Shown piece by piece: positions 9,880-22,800 of a stretch of 64,000 nucleotides of DNA (position 1 is the first letter of the stretch; each line of letters starts with the position of its first letter). This DNA comes from Caprimulgus europaeus. Taxonomy: Eukaryota > Chordata > Aves > Caprimulgiformes > Caprimulgidae. Location: assembly GCA_907165065.1 (NCBI GenBank), contig OU015524.1, positions 59,561,295 through 59,625,294 of the forward strand, given 5' to 3'. The position numbers and the translations under genes were made by a program. The notes beneath the pieces are model-generated. The model saw only the letters and a program-made list of their open reading frames with translations, was not told the origin of the DNA and did not search any database.

Positions 9880-12800
9880 GTAAGAAAATGCAACTGGAAA
9901 TTTCAAACTCAGATTGTCATTTTAATGAGATTTGAAAATGAATATGAATGAATTAGGATATGTACAGTCTCCTGTATTCCTGCCAGGTCTTGTAGCTCCC
10001 AAGCTGCTGCTTTTTTGTGTATATGTCAGTCTTAAAACAAGCTACAGGGCACCTATAAACTTATTCTTGGCTCTACTTTGCTATTAGGATAATTAGAATT
10101 TCTATCTGTGTGAGAGCACTCACTGAAAATGGTTACTTTTATTCCTTAGGTCATGGATAAACAGTTAAAGAAATGGATAAACAGTTAACATTTTGATATT
10201 TTCTATACCATTTCTTTGTGTTTGATGGCTTCCATGAGGATATCTTTCCATTTTTAGACTTTGTGTACATCCACTCACTTGAATGGGTTAGCTAGGCATG
10301 CTTACTCTTATTCTTGGAAATTGTTGTTACTCACTAAAGCTGGATTTTGGAGATCAAATGTAAGATGACAGTAAATTCTATGGTATCTAAGACTAATCCA
10401 TAGATCTGTCATTTATGATTGATAAAATAATGTTTAATTTTACTGTGGCTATCTATCACTCAAGTGATAACAGAAAAAAATAATGAAGAGAAGGGAAAAA
10501 GGAGACCTGAAAGCCCATTAGCATTGTTTTGAGGCTAATGAAACTTGTTGTAAAAAGCAGATTAAATTAACACTTGTTTGCCGCTGCAATACACTCTAAA
10601 ATGGAAGATGTTTTATTTCTTTTACAGTATTCTGACACGATGCAATTAATTTGCCAGTTATTTGTAGTGAATAGTCAGGTGGCTGAACAAGATGTGGTTT
10701 TCAGTCTTACCAGACTGAAATGGTCTCACAGCACTGTTTTATTGAGGTGACTAAATAGATCAGGATGGACATGTGGGAAATTCGTACATCCATTTCCTTG
10801 CCCTCAGTTTGTACCCTTTGAAATTTCAGTTGTCCTTCATTAACATTATGTGTTTTGGCTCTGCTTGGATAGTCTCCATGAAATGAATGCTGGCATTTGT
10901 CTGTAGTCTGTAACCGTGAAGGAGTATAGCCTGCATCTTGCCTGAAAGAATGAAAATGTTATTTTGGAGATTCTTATAGGTATGCTGGCCCAAACACCCT
11001 GATCCTGGCTGTTCTCTGTAGTTGTGCATTGTCCTAGTATCCAAGCCAGAAGGCTGGCTACACAAGAGTGACTCAAATTCAAGGGTGAGACTCAGTTTAC
11101 AAGAAATTTAAAGAATTGTTGCTTCAGCTCACACTCACTTTGAAGTATAAAATTTGCCTCCTTCCCACTATGTATTATTTCTGAATTTGGATCACCCAGC
11201 TGAAGATAGTCTACACTGGTGTAAGCTGCATGATTGGAGGTCAGAAGAGTAAAAGCATGTTAAGAAAAGCAGCTTAAAGGAGCATTCACATAAGTGTGAG
11301 CTGCAACAGATCACTCCATAAAATGCCTCTACCATCTAACACCTTCTTTAAGAAACTTTCTATGTTACTTACACCATCTTAAGTTTCCCTTAAGACCAGT
11401 AAGGTCTATGAAACTATTTGTGTAAAGCCATATAATTCACATGTCACCTAGAAATGTATCCTAGTAATACTTGACTGTGTTTAGATATCTTTTGAGTAGA
11501 ACAAAAAGTAAGAAACCTTGATGTGCACATTAATTTCTGTGAGGGGGCGAGGCAAATAATCTGTGCAGTAGACTGGGCCTTCCCCAACAGGAGCATATAA
11601 CCTGCAAAGCTACAGTGAATGCGATGATGTAGTGTTAATGGGTCCACTCCTTCCTTAGCCATCATCATTTTATCATACATTTTATAGGAATTATCTATGG
11701 AAGGATAGATTAATTCTTTTCATTAGTTTGAATATTTTAAATGGGTCTAATATTCTTTACATATTATGACCCTGTCTTTCATTGGTTTTTTTGTCCTGAC
11801 TGTTGAGTTTGTCTTCTTCTTCAGGTTTTTGTTTATGACTTCTGAAAGCTAGTTTTTAACATGAGTGGGTTTCTGTGCTTGCTTACTCTTTGTAGAGATA
11901 TTCTGTTGTACTCTGTTCTGCTCTCCTATTGCCAAGCTCATCTTTGTATCATCTCAGCATGTGCAAGTGGTGCACTGATCTACACAGCAAATGTCTGTTG
12001 TCTTTGTTTCCCATTTTCTCCCCCAGACAGACAAGTGTGCATGATACTTTGTTTCAGCAGGGTATTTCAATTTTTTTTTCATTTATCTTGGGGAGTGGAT
12101 TTGCTTAGGCTTCTTAATTGCTTTTGTTTTGTAAGTGCAGAGAAGGCAATTCAAAATGCACATTTGAGAAAGATCTGCAGTTGTCAGAGTGCTCAGCTTG
12201 TGGGGAAGCCTGTCTGCGAGGCAGGGATGTGCGGTTGTGCAGCTGCCTTGTGCCAAGGGAGCAGAGCACTTGTATGGCAGGTGGGCAAAAAGCAAATAGA
12301 CAGGGATGGGGATGAGTGAGAAGCTGAAGGAACAGAATGAACGGAGTTGAGCTGAAAAGTAGATGTCACAGCACATCACCACCGCGCTGCACCAAAGCCT
12401 GTCAAGAACAGTTTGTAAGCATCACATCAGAGGGGGGTTTTGAAGGAAGAAGCTAACAACCATATTATTACCTCTGGCAGGTGGCTTGATTCAAATGAAA
12501 TTATCTGAATCACAAAATCTGCTTGCTATCGTCTGTGACTGCAAAACCCTGATGGGATATGAAGCAGCGCTCCTCAAAGAAAAGCAGCAATTTGAAGTTC
12601 AGTGCTTGCTGCAGTGCAGTTAGTTAGTAACCACATGAAGTGAGAAGAAAGGAGGGACAGGGCAAACGTGCCTGCTCATCTGATGTCTCGCTTAAAGATG
12701 TTGTCAGCTGACAGCAAGAGTTCACAGTTTGCTTATGCTTGCTCTTTTATCTATCAGTAATAGATCCTAATTGAAAATCCTCCAAAAATTAACATTTTGG

Positions 12801-14917
12801 ATAGAAATTGCAGGACTCTCAGGCTTGTTAATACTTTTTAACTCTAGAGTCCCATTCAAATCAAGCTCAGAGCAGCAGTGACCATAGTAAAGCTTTGAGA
12901 GAGGCACAAGTTAATAGTAAGATCTAATATTCCTGGGGGCTAGAAAGATAATCACCATAGACTCAGTCTTCTGGTGTTTCAGTTTTTGGACCAGTTCTTT
13001 AAATGTCAGATTTGTGTGTGTCATTTCTCTTACAGTCATTGTTATGGTGAAGCATACTTAGAGAGTCAAGGTCAGTTATGGCCAAGAACCATCTATATGA
13101 ATGATGAAGAGACAGATCTAGTCTGATTGTCTTTGTGCCCAATGAGATCTGACAGGTGACAGAAGCTGGTGGAATGAGGTCAGGCAGAGGAACAGCAGAG
13201 AGGGAGCAACAGAAAATCACGTATTATAACACGGCATTTATCTTACCATTAGCAGTCAGGGGTGATGTGGTAGACTCCATCCCAGCAAAACCAGACTGTA
13301 AGGAGAGATAAAAATAAGATAAAATGTCAGTATTTCAAACAATAATGGACATTTTTTCTGTCTGTGAGAGAAAGCCTTGAGGTAGTTGATGAAGCAGTGG
13401 ATAGAGAGATGACTGGGAGTTGGTGGCGTGTGTGTATGAAAGCGAACCTGCAAAATGGGGCAGAGAGAAAAGCAGAATCCCAGAAATTTTATACAAAAAA
13501 ACTCTAGCAAAAGTGATGGCTAAATATTAAATGACATTAGACTATGCCAGTTTTGCCCATGGTGCAAGGGAGAATGAAGGAAAAAGGAGAGGGCCAACTT
13601 CATTGGAAAGGAGACAAAAAAACCTGAATTTAGGCATCCACATTTGAAAGAGAAGCTAATATGTTGAATAGATAACAAAATGGACAAGAGATCAGGACAG
13701 TGTTTTATGTATTTCTAAGATATTAACTTCAGTATTTATATTGCCAGTGATATAGCTGAACATATCGAAGAAGTGTTCAGCTAGGAAAGGCACACTTGAA
13801 AAATGTTTCAGCTCTGTAACCCAGAAATTGCCACTTGCTTCTTGCAGAGTTATCATCACATTAACAGAATCTTTCACACAGTCCCTTATTTATTTAAAGC
13901 ACTGACTGTCAGTAGCAATGATATTTTGTGGGCTACGCATCCACAGGGTGACTGAAAATACTTAGTGCTGCTTAGGAAGAGGGCAATGGAGGACAGAGGG
14001 CAGAAAAAAATTATTTTTCAGTTCTTGCAATTTCTGGACTTTACTTTAGGTGAATGAGGATGAAATTCTCCCTCCATGGGATGCCTAGTGCTCTTTGAAC
14101 CTCAGAACAACCTGAGCAGATCCCCTGGGCCCTTTTAGATTTCCGTATTAATGATTTATCATGATAGTAACGACAACGGGCAGCTTTACATAGATTTGCA
14201 TATCTTATTTATTATCTAACTACACACCATGTAATCAGCAAAACCAGCATGTAACGCTTACGCCTGTGCTAAGAAAAATTCCTTTGACGGCTTTCTGCTA
14301 AGTATGCAGGTTGGAAGTTTCACATTTTATTTCTAAAGCAGCACCTACCTGAGTGAACTCGGTGTCCCTTAGGGAGGGATCCATCTTCAGGAACTTCAGG
14401 CATCTGCAGTGTAAATGCATACATCCTTGCTTATCAGCTGCAGTCCCTTTATGCTTAATGGGGAGAAGCAAGAATTTCCAGGATGTGATTTATATGATCC
14501 CAAGGGAAAAATGCACTAAAAGAGTTGAATGAACTGTGCAGCAAAATGCTGCTGTTTTCAGTGGTGGTGCCAGCCTGCCTTGTAGAAGACTACAGTTACC
14601 TGAAACAAATCCAACCTGCAGACTTGTGTTTGGAGTTGTGCTGTGTCTATAGGAATGGGAGAGAATCTGTTTCCTGAGAAGGTGTATATATTATTCTCAT
14701 ACTGCGACCCTTTGGTCTTATATTGTTAAAACACACTGGGACCAGTGCATTCCCTGAAAGACAAATATGTTGTGAGTTCCAGCCTGAAAATTTAGTGGTT
14801 CCTATGGATTTGTGGATGAGATATATAGAAGATCAGGATCAGATGCATAGAAGTGATGTTTGTGCATGTATGTGACCTGGAGGCTGTATGATTTAAATGC
14901 TTACTCTCTTCCAATAG
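9880..14917 (+). other. HIVEP2: HIVEP2 intron after coding exon 2
   Basis: A 5.0-kb intron from donor GTAAGA to acceptor TTCCAATAG. It contains ORFs of up to 152 codons (for example 11861-12319), but these are unlike known proteins, have no matching splice context and look like chance. I see no clear mobile element or RNA gene in it. The segment 11211-11227 has a TACACTGGTGTAA motif like those in the old palindromic repeats elsewhere in the window. Confidence 0.9.
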
Positions 14918-15093
14918 GTATAAATCAAATGAGGATTATGTCTATGTCAGAGGTCGTGGCCGAGGAAAGTACATTTGTGAAGAATGTGGAATTCGCTGCA
15001 AAAAGCCAAGCATGCTCAAAAAACATATCCGCACCCATACTGATGTCCGGCCTTACGTATGCAAGTTGTGCAATTTTGCCTTCAAAACTAAAG
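14918..15093 (+). CDS. HIVEP2: HIVEP2 coding exon 3 (first ZAS-C finger)
   Basis: This 176-nt exon follows CCAATAG and ends AAAG|GTATTT. It encodes residues 1800-1859, including the R-G-R-G-R-G-K lead and finger 3 at 1818-1840 (C1820, C1823, H1836, H1840). It also carries the first part of finger 4 (C1848, C1851). The finger sequence closely resembles the N-terminal pair ([14 protein letters not shown] versus [14 protein letters not shown]), as expected for the two separated ZAS domains that recognise similar DNA. The TGERPY-type linker is TDVRPY here, as recalled for human. All zinc ligands are intact. Confidence 0.96.
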
Positions 15094-17684
15094 GTATTTG
15101 ACCCTTTTTGCTGAACACTTGCCACTTCCCAAACAAATCTTGAGCTATTTTACTAACTGGGATCCAAGCAGCCTTTGCAATCAAGGAGAGAATTTTCTTT
15201 AGAATGAAATTATTGTGTTTATGTATACAGGACTTCATGAGAGAGGTTTTTCTCTTTAATTGATCCAGGGATTTTGTGAGACTCCAAGACTCTTCGGATA
15301 GCTTCATTAAGAACTATAGGCTCTTGGCTGGTCCATCTGTCTGCAGAGAAAGTGTAGTAGCATAAGAACCGCCCTTACAAATAATACTGTCTGACAAAAT
15401 TGTTACATGGTGCAAATTTTAATTGCAGCAACAATTAAATGCTACCAGAAAAGTACAATTCTTATGACATAATGTAGAAGCAGAGCATCAGCTGCTGAGG
15501 AAAACATGCCTTCCTGGGCTTTACAATGGGTCAGTTTCAAGTTTATAAATAATGTATGTCTCCCAGATGGGCCACTCCATCCACTGTGGCATTAATTATG
15601 AATAGAGATCTGATAGCTTGTGTTCACATGTATTTATCAGTAGAGAAAAAAGCTCCCATTTGTCACCCTGTGGCCACAGATAGTGGTATTCTTTGGAATT
15701 TGGATTTTTGTGTTGCAACTATCTCCTTAAAAGAAAAAAGTCCTTTTCTGTAGCACAGCCCAAATGAGCCTTACATTCTCAGTTTCTCAGCTTCTCTTTG
15801 GCAGACAAGGGAAATGGATTCTGGTCCCAGCGCGGTAAACTTACTTGAAGGGGAAGAGAGGAAGCTGAAGGAAATTTCTCCCAAGATCCCAGTGCAGCTT
15901 CATGGCTGTTTTGAGTATTGAGAATTGTAATAGTTTCCATGACTCCAGCAATTCTTCCTGTGCCAAAGATGGGAATAGCTGATGGATGGTACTCGACCCA
16001 TCAACCTAATTTAAGATGAGAACTTTAATGGGGGTGTAGAGACAAAGACAAGGAGCTGCTTCTCCGTGGTCCCAATAGACCATCTGGTGAGCTGTTCTTG
16101 GATCACTGTTTATATTTGACATTGCTAGAGGAATGGGTCTAAAGGAGGGAATTGAAGAAGGATTGTGGTTTTGCAGCTGTGTTCAGAGAGGACATTCCAG
16201 GCAGAAGAGATGGCATGGAAAGAAATGTGAAATTGCTTGCTGAGGCTGGCATTTCTGGCAGAGAAGAAGAAACGGGGAGGAGGTGGTATGCTATTGCACA
16301 AGAAAGCCATGAGTAGGAAGAGACTAAGTTAGCCTTCAAAGTACAAGAAGCGTTTAACTGGTGTATTGCTGCTTATGATCAGTTGTCAGCCTCATAACTA
16401 TTGTTGCTATTTTGCTGAGAGCAGTAGGGGACAGACCTTCAGAGATACTTGGGCTTTCAGTGTGCACCCTGAGTGTTTAGCCATCCAGAAGCATCAGGCA
16501 CAATAAGAAACTCTTACTGAGAAGGGAATTATTTGAACTAGCTGGGACTGAAAGGAGGAGGGGAGCAGCCTGGCTGGTGAGCTTCTAAGCACACCTCCAC
16601 TGTCCAACAGAGAGGTGCAGTGTTCCTGTCCCAAGGTTGTACGTTCCACATGCACTATCTGGAGACACTGGTTGGGGTCTCAGAAACAGCATAGGTACAT
16701 TCACAGAATGCTTTTCTTGACTTAAGAAGCACCATGTCTTGGTAATGGGTTGGGTGTGCTTGTGCCATACTTTCTTCATTGGGTGTTGCAAATGTGACTG
16801 AAGTGACTAATGGATCAGAGCGATATTCTTGTTTCTCCAGTTTGTGCTTTGTGCTCAAGATTTTTTGCCATGAAATGTCTCTTGGGGCCAGTCTCAACCC
16901 AGTTTTCTTATCTGGGAAAAAACAGACCAAGACAGGCACTCCAGAAAGTCAATAGTCTAGTGTTAGATTGCTCCCTCAGGGCAGTGGGAGATATGATTTG
17001 AAATCCCTGCTGTGTCTGGTTCAGATCTGTACTCCAAAGCAGGAAGATGAACTTGGATTTCCCACATCCTAGGTGACTGCTGTAAGTACAGCTCCTCTCA
17101 GTTCAGAGATTGCAGCTAGATGGTAAACTTGCATAGAGAAGTCTCCCATAAATGTCTTTTATGTGGGGTACTTTTGCTTCAAAATGCTTCAAACACACTG
17201 AACATTTGGAGCCTGTATGTGAAGTAAATGAGCCGGCCCTTAGCTTGACAGTACCACTGTGAAACTAGGAGTGTGAGCCCTGAACGGCTGGGGTGCTTTG
17301 GACTTACCTTGATGTCTGTGCAATCTGTACATATCACGAACACTGAGTTCAGGGAAAGATAACATCCAAAAGAGAGTTTTTTAGCTTGCTGGGGTGCCTA
17401 AATGTCACGTGGAAAATTGCGGAGATGCCTATACACCTCTCAGGCCCTGACTTTAAGTTTATTTGTTTGGTTTTTTTTTTAAATATGAAAACCCACTCTC
17501 ATTAAAACAGGCTCTGAAGCCAATGGCCTGGATGAGTCAGCCCTGTCTGTTGTGTTTTGTTTTGTTGTTTTTTTTAAACTAAAAACCCTCATCTGCAGGG
17601 TAGAGGAGTTAAGGTACACAAAAACTTGACTTGGAGAGTGATCTTTGCTGTTGTCCATTAATTAGATTAATCTCTGATCCATAG
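15094..17684 (+). other. HIVEP2: HIVEP2 intron splitting zinc finger 4
   Basis: This 2.6-kb intron interrupts finger 4 between its two cysteines and its two histidines (phase 1, inside G1859). It runs from donor GTATTT to acceptor GATCCATAG. It contains no ORF that I recognise and no clear repeat beyond T-rich runs near 17470 and 17555. Confidence 0.9.
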
Positions 17685-17786
17685 GAAATCTGACAAAACA
17701 TATGAAGTCTAAAGCACACATGAAAAAATGCCTGGAGCTTGGAGTATCAATGACATCTGTGGATGATGCTGAAACTGAAGAAGCAG
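17685..17786 (+). CDS. HIVEP2: HIVEP2 coding exon 4 (end of zinc finger 4)
   Basis: This 102-nt exon encodes residues 1859-1893. It completes finger 4 with H1864 and H1870 (spacing H-x5-H), then continues [15 protein letters not shown], which is nearly identical to recalled human HIVEP2. It starts after CCATAG and ends GCAG|GTATGT in phase 1. Skipping this exon would keep the reading frame (102 = 34 x 3) but destroy the last finger. That makes it a possible natural switch, though nothing here shows that skipping occurs. Confidence 0.95.
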
Positions 17787-18287
17787 GTATGTCAGAATGA
17801 TTTAATTTAGTTGGAATGGCCTCTGGAGTATGCAAATGACTCATTGCACTTTAGCACAGTGGTTGGTATGGGAAAATATATTAATAGTATTTGGGGCATT
17901 TTTTAATTAACAGGCATCTTTTTAATAAACAGGAAGTATAAAAAATAAATCTGATCCATTTGTCTGAATTACATTTTTTATTAAGATACATGAGGAGGCC
18001 TATTGTTATCTGTCTCATACAAAATTCCTAATCTTTTTGATTTATATGTGGGAGATGGCAATACTTAGCAATGTTGCAAGGTGGAGTAGGGTCAGTTTGC
18101 TTTCTATACTTCCTTTCGAGTTTTAAGGCATCATTTTGAAAAGACTATGAAGAATGGCATTATGCAGCCATCTCAGATGGAGAGCATCCAGCGATGGCAA
18201 TGGGTGTGCTGGGTGGGGAGTGAATGCGGTGGAAGGCTAAGAGGTGGGGTGTGTGCTCACCATTTTGACTTGCTGTGGCTGTTTCAG
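17787..18287 (+). other. HIVEP2: HIVEP2 intron after coding exon 4
   Basis: A 501-bp intron, the shortest in the window, from donor GTATGT to acceptor GGCTGTTTCAG. It is AT-rich at first and more GC-rich toward the acceptor. No further feature is seen. Confidence 0.9.
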
Positions 18288-19198
18288 AAAACATGGAGGA
18301 CATGCAGCAGGAGGCAGAGAAGAGCAGCAACCTGGCAGGCCTGTCAGCAGAGCACCAGTTCTCTGACGCGGAGGAGTCAGATGGCGAGGATGGTGATGAC
18401 AACGATGATGACGATGAAGATGAGGATGATTTTGATGATACTCAGGGAGACTCAACACCAAAAACCAGATCAAGAAGCACCAGCCCGCAGCCCCCTCGGT
18501 TCTCCTCCCTGTCGGTGAATTCAGCTGGGGCGTCGCAGGGGGCTTCCCCTGAGGGCTCCCTTTCTGTGGGACATTCCTCCCTCATCAGTTATCTGGTCAC
18601 CTTACCTAGCATTCAGGTTACTCAGCTTATAACACCAAGCGACTCCTGTGAAGACTCACAGATGACAGAATACCAGAGGTTTTTCCAGAGTAAGAGTACT
18701 GATTCAGAGCCCGATAAAGACAGGTTAGACATACCTAGCTGCATGGATGAGGATTACGTGCTTTCCTTAGACCCTAGTTCATCTCCAAGGGACCTCTCAC
18801 CTTCCAGTCGACAGTCATCACCTGGCTACGATTCTTCACCCTATAGAGATAACTCACCAAAGAGGTATTTAATGCCAAAAGGAGATTTGTCACCCAGAAG
18901 GCATCTGTCACCCCGAAGAGATGTTTCACCCATGAGGCACCTTTCCCCACGGAAGGAGGCTGTGCTGAGGAGAGAGTTGTCACCAAGACGGGATGTGTCA
19001 CCAAGACGTCACCTATCACCAAGGAGACCAATGTCACCAGGGAAAGATGCGTCTGTTCGAAGAGATATGTCTCCTAGGCGAGAGAGGAGATACATGGCCT
19101 CTGTTAGAGCAACATCCCCCCGGAGGGGCTTATACCATAATCCAGCGTTGTCCATGGGTCAATATTTACAGTCTGAATCTATTCCAGTGGGGCATTCA
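18288..19198 (+). CDS. HIVEP2: HIVEP2 coding exon 5 (acidic tract and SPxR repeats)
   Basis: This 911-nt exon encodes residues 1893-2196. An acidic run, [20 protein letters not shown], lies within residues 1919-1943 directly after the ZAS-C fingers, the usual ZAS arrangement. A Ser/Pro-rich stretch and the conserved [17 protein letters not shown] and [17 protein letters not shown] blocks follow. The exon ends with a run of S-P-x-R/K motifs. These can bind DNA minor grooves and are potential proline-directed kinase sites (family knowledge). The acceptor is TTTCAG and the donor TCA|GTAAGT, in phase 0. The last residues before the junction (PVGHS) differ from the recalled human PPNL-type sequence and are shorter by about two residues. 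Confidence 0.95.
18854..19126 (+). repeat. HIVEP2: Coding S-P-x-R/K repeat block
   Basis: Eleven S-P motifs in residues 2082-2172 recur mostly as variants of [12 protein letters not shown], at intervals of about 6-9 residues. The DNA repeats imperfectly too (TCACCAAGACGGGATGTG-like units). The block is also present in human HIVEP2, so it is an old internal duplication rather than a recent expansion. Confidence 0.9.
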
Positions 19199-19407
19199 GT
19201 AAGTATGAAAGAGTGTTTTCACTCCTGTTATAGAAACCAGTTCTCTTACCTAATCTGTGCATAGTATTTTAAAAAAACTTTGCAGATTTCTAGAAGGCAT
19301 AAGCTTTGAGCCTTGGTGGGAAGTCCTGGAACAAATGCAAGGCATTTGGAAGAGATGAGGACCAAGTTGAGATGTTGATTCAGTTAGATGCAATGGAGTC
19401 AGCCAGA

Positions 19408-19480
19408 GGGTCAGATCTTCACTTGGTGCAAGCCTGAGTAGTTCCATTAACTTCAATGAAATTAGGCTGGCTTACATTAA
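19408..19480. repeat. Relic of an ancient palindromic interspersed repeat
   Basis: The stretch GGGTCAGATCTTCACTTGGT followed by a GTTCCATTAACTTCAATGAA core and a GGCTGGCTTACA tail resembles a common amniote repeat in which a short arm flanks a CCATTGACTTCAATGG-type centre. It is recognised by pattern from memory; I cannot name the family securely. The copy is degraded, so it is old. Confidence 0.5.
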
Positions 19481-19507
19481 CTGCCCTCATCTTTATTATA
19501 TTTATAA

Positions 19508-19590
19508 ATTCTATTCTATTCTATTCTATTCTATTCTATTCTATTCTATTCTATTCTATTCTATTCTATTCTATTCTATTCTATTCTATT
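19508..19590 (+). repeat. (ATTCT)n microsatellite, 16 perfect units
   Basis: Sixteen uninterrupted CTATT units fill 19511-19590, preceded by ATT. The array lies about 310 bp downstream of coding exon 5, in the sense strand of intron 5. No interruption is seen, which suggests that it is young or unstable in length. Confidence 0.98.
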
Positions 19591-22500
19591 TTTAAATGGC
19601 CTGGGAAGCTTACATAGCATGCAGGCCTTGTTTCTACACTGTAAAACCTTTTACCTCCCAGACTGTCAGATGGGATCGAGCCCAGATCAGGACTTAAGGC
19701 CTTGATACTGCAGTACAATGCCCGTCACAAAAGTATTATTTAATACAATAAAAACACTAAAATAGATGGAACTTCTTGGAAAACAGAGTACCTATTGAAA
19801 TCAGGGTTTATGGCTGGAGTTTAAAGGATGTTATGGTGTGACAGGAGTAGGCAGCTGTCTGCCCTGCAGAAAGTGCCATCACGATTGGCTGTTTCGGGCA
19901 GGGACACAACCGTCTGGGTGGAAATGGAAATATGCAAAACTTGCACAGCTGCTGTCTGTGCTGTTCCCTTTTGGTAAATCAGCTCTCAGAAACTGCTGAC
20001 TTGGCACTTTTGACAGGTCCTAACATTCACAAAGTGCTCTCTCCACAAAGAAATTTGGTCTTTAGAGTTGAGGAACAGCCTCGGTATGTTTGCATTTATT
20101 TATTTATTTAGTATGGTTCCCTCAGCACATTTGGTGTTGCTGCTTCCCTCTCACTGCCTGCCTCCTCAGCCTGAATGTGTGGATTCAACCCAGGCAAGCT
20201 GTGAAAGGGTCCCACTGCCTCCTCAGGGCTCCTGCCTCCATGCCCTCCTCCCAGCAAGGGCTTTCCTCTCATTGCCAATCTTCTCAGCTCTTCATGTAGC
20301 ACTTCTCCGTAGAGGAGAAGAATTGAATCTTGACCTCATAAAATCAACATTTCCAGAGCTCTGGGGTGAATTTCTGAAGTGGAGCCAGGCTGATGCGTTA
20401 CCTGTGCCTGGGAATGGAGCAAGGGATGCAGCTGGGCAAAGGTGGCTGGAGCAGGGATGGCCTGAACAGAGCTGAGATGCCACCAGCCTGGCAGATCCAA
20501 AAGTGGCTTCCCAGCTTTTCAAGGGGATAAAGGAAAGCTGCAATGTGAGTGGCCTTGTGAGTAGGAGAGAGCAGCACAGGTGCTTCTCCCATATCTTAGA
20601 TGTGGCCCTGTGGTGAGTTGTTGGGGGAGCAGCAGAGCAAGGTGGCTGACTTAGTGGTCCTTGAGGAAGGGCATGTTGAAACCCTGCTGCACTCTCATAG
20701 GGGTGATCACTGCATAGCTGAGAGAGGACAAATCCTGCCAGCAGTTCTACTGACAAGGTAAGGAAGTACAGGAGGATAAAGAGTGAGCAGTTTAACAGTC
20801 TTGATGCCTTAGTATCAAATGGAAGGGATTATGTGAGACACTACAGCTAGCATTGTGCAAGGAGCCCCAGTCCCTAATGTCCCACATGAGAGGTTTCCAC
20901 TGGCATCCTGTAGTACAGATTTTGGATGTGTGATGATGCTGGCAAAAGGGTCACCCTTGGCCATCTGACAGTTCTTGCTGTAATGTTTGCCGTGTGTGTT
21001 CTGCACACCTTCCAGCAAGGCGTTTAGCACATTGTAAGGACTCTTTTAGCACCCTTAGCTCCTTCTTTTGGAAAGTCAGCCATGCCAGATGGGCTTTTAA
21101 CACTTACCTTATTTTTGAGGTAGGATTAGGCATGTGGCAGTGAAAAATCCAATGTAAAAGATCATTTGTGCTACAGAAAGCATTGGTAACTCAGTGGTAT
21201 GTTGAGTGTTTTGAGAGAGAAGCCCAGACCTCCGTACGGCCTGAATACAGGCATCAGTGGAAGCAGAGCCCAGGCAAATTTAATCAGGAATGACAAGTGA
21301 GGATGATTGCCCATCTCAACAAACATGTGCAAAGAAGGACAGGTGGATTCCTCTCCTCTTGATGCCTTTCTGGAAGATGTACTTTAGCCAAACAGTAGTT
21401 GAGTTTAGGTGAAACACAAGTTATTATACTCAATGTGTGGGAAGATAGATAACACCTGAGCTTGCTATAAATGAAAGCTGTCAGAGAAGAAAAAGGAATA
21501 AAGGCTGGTTTTCACTTTCCGAGAAGTGAACTCCAGCAAATGAGAACATGATTAGCAACTGCATCAGTGATGCAGATGCCAGCTTTCAGTCCTGTTTCCT
21601 CTCTCAGAGCCGCATTGGGTTCCTAATCCTTGCAGGAGTAAGAGTGGTTTTGTGCTTCCGGTGCCTGGAGTTCCCAGGAGAGGACAATTTTCTTTCTTCT
21701 CCACTGAAATTGATGTATTGCTCTAGTCTCTTTGGCCAGTGCTGGTCTAGTTTTCCTTCATGTTGCTTCCCCTTGAATGTTCATGCACTTTGGTGGTATT
21801 GTGCAAAGAGCTTGTGCAAAGTGCTTTGACAATGAAAGCACCACAAAGAAAGCAGTTTAAATTATTTCTTTAAGAAAAGAGTGTGGGAAAAGTAACTTTA
21901 TTGTAGATTGTACAAAAATACTGAGAAATATAGGGGTCTTTTTTTTGGCAGCTAATAACAGGATACACTCTTGCAACAGGATACTCTCGCCAAAGTAGCC
22001 TAAGGCTCTGGTTGATGCTGCTGCATGTTTGGCTTTGGCAAGTTAAACGGACGTCTTTAAATTTAAAGTCAGGTCCCCATTACTCTCTAAATACATTTGG
22101 GATCTTCTCTTCTGTCAATGCGAGAGGTTTCTTTCCTTTCTGAGGAGACTGGTGCCATTATCAAAGGGCTCTGATTCTTCTCTCTGGTCATTTTATGCCA
22201 GTCCTGAGAGAAACAGGAGAGATGAGAAGGCTGCTTTTGTTCCCCCTGAGTGCATCTCTGTTAGCATTTTAGTTTGGATCAAGAGTATATCTCTGTTGTC
22301 ACGTTTGTTGTGCTTTGACTCACATTGCAGAGCAGTCGTGGAGTAAGTGACCTGGATTGTTTTCAGATTAAATTAAACTGAAAAATGTGCTTCAGGAGTG
22401 CAGCAGGTACACTTAAACAGTGAGCAGGCATTCAAGTGAGTGAGAAGAGACCACACAGGGTTAGTCCAAAGCAACCTTCCTTTCCCTCCAACCTCCACAA

Positions 22501-22800
22501 CACTTGTATTGTGAACATGGGATCCAGTACCAGTGGTTTCACTCGGTTCCTGCTTGTCCCCACTCCTAGTGCACCCCACCACTTCCTAGTGTGGAACAGA
22601 GCTTTTTCTTCTTCTTCCAATCCCAGAGCTAGACACAATGAGACTGTGAATATATCTTGCTTTGGAGCAGTACAAACTTGTCCCTAGCAACTGTTTTAGG
22701 TTATAGGAGGTAGTGGATTTTGCTTGTGTTGCTGTTCTGTTGCACCTCTCATTGATGTTGAAGTCTGAAGCCTGTCTCGATATATTCAGAAGGGCTGAAG

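Noticed and set aside
11861..12319. 152-codon ORF in intron 2, rich in Cys and Leu
   Set aside because: It has no family resemblance, lies inside a well-defined intron, and ORFs of this size occur by chance in long introns.
20068..20756. Overlapping ORFs of 135 (+) and 154 (-) codons in intron 5
   Set aside because: GC-richer sequence lacks stops on both strands; neither translation resembles a protein and no splice or poly(A) context supports them.
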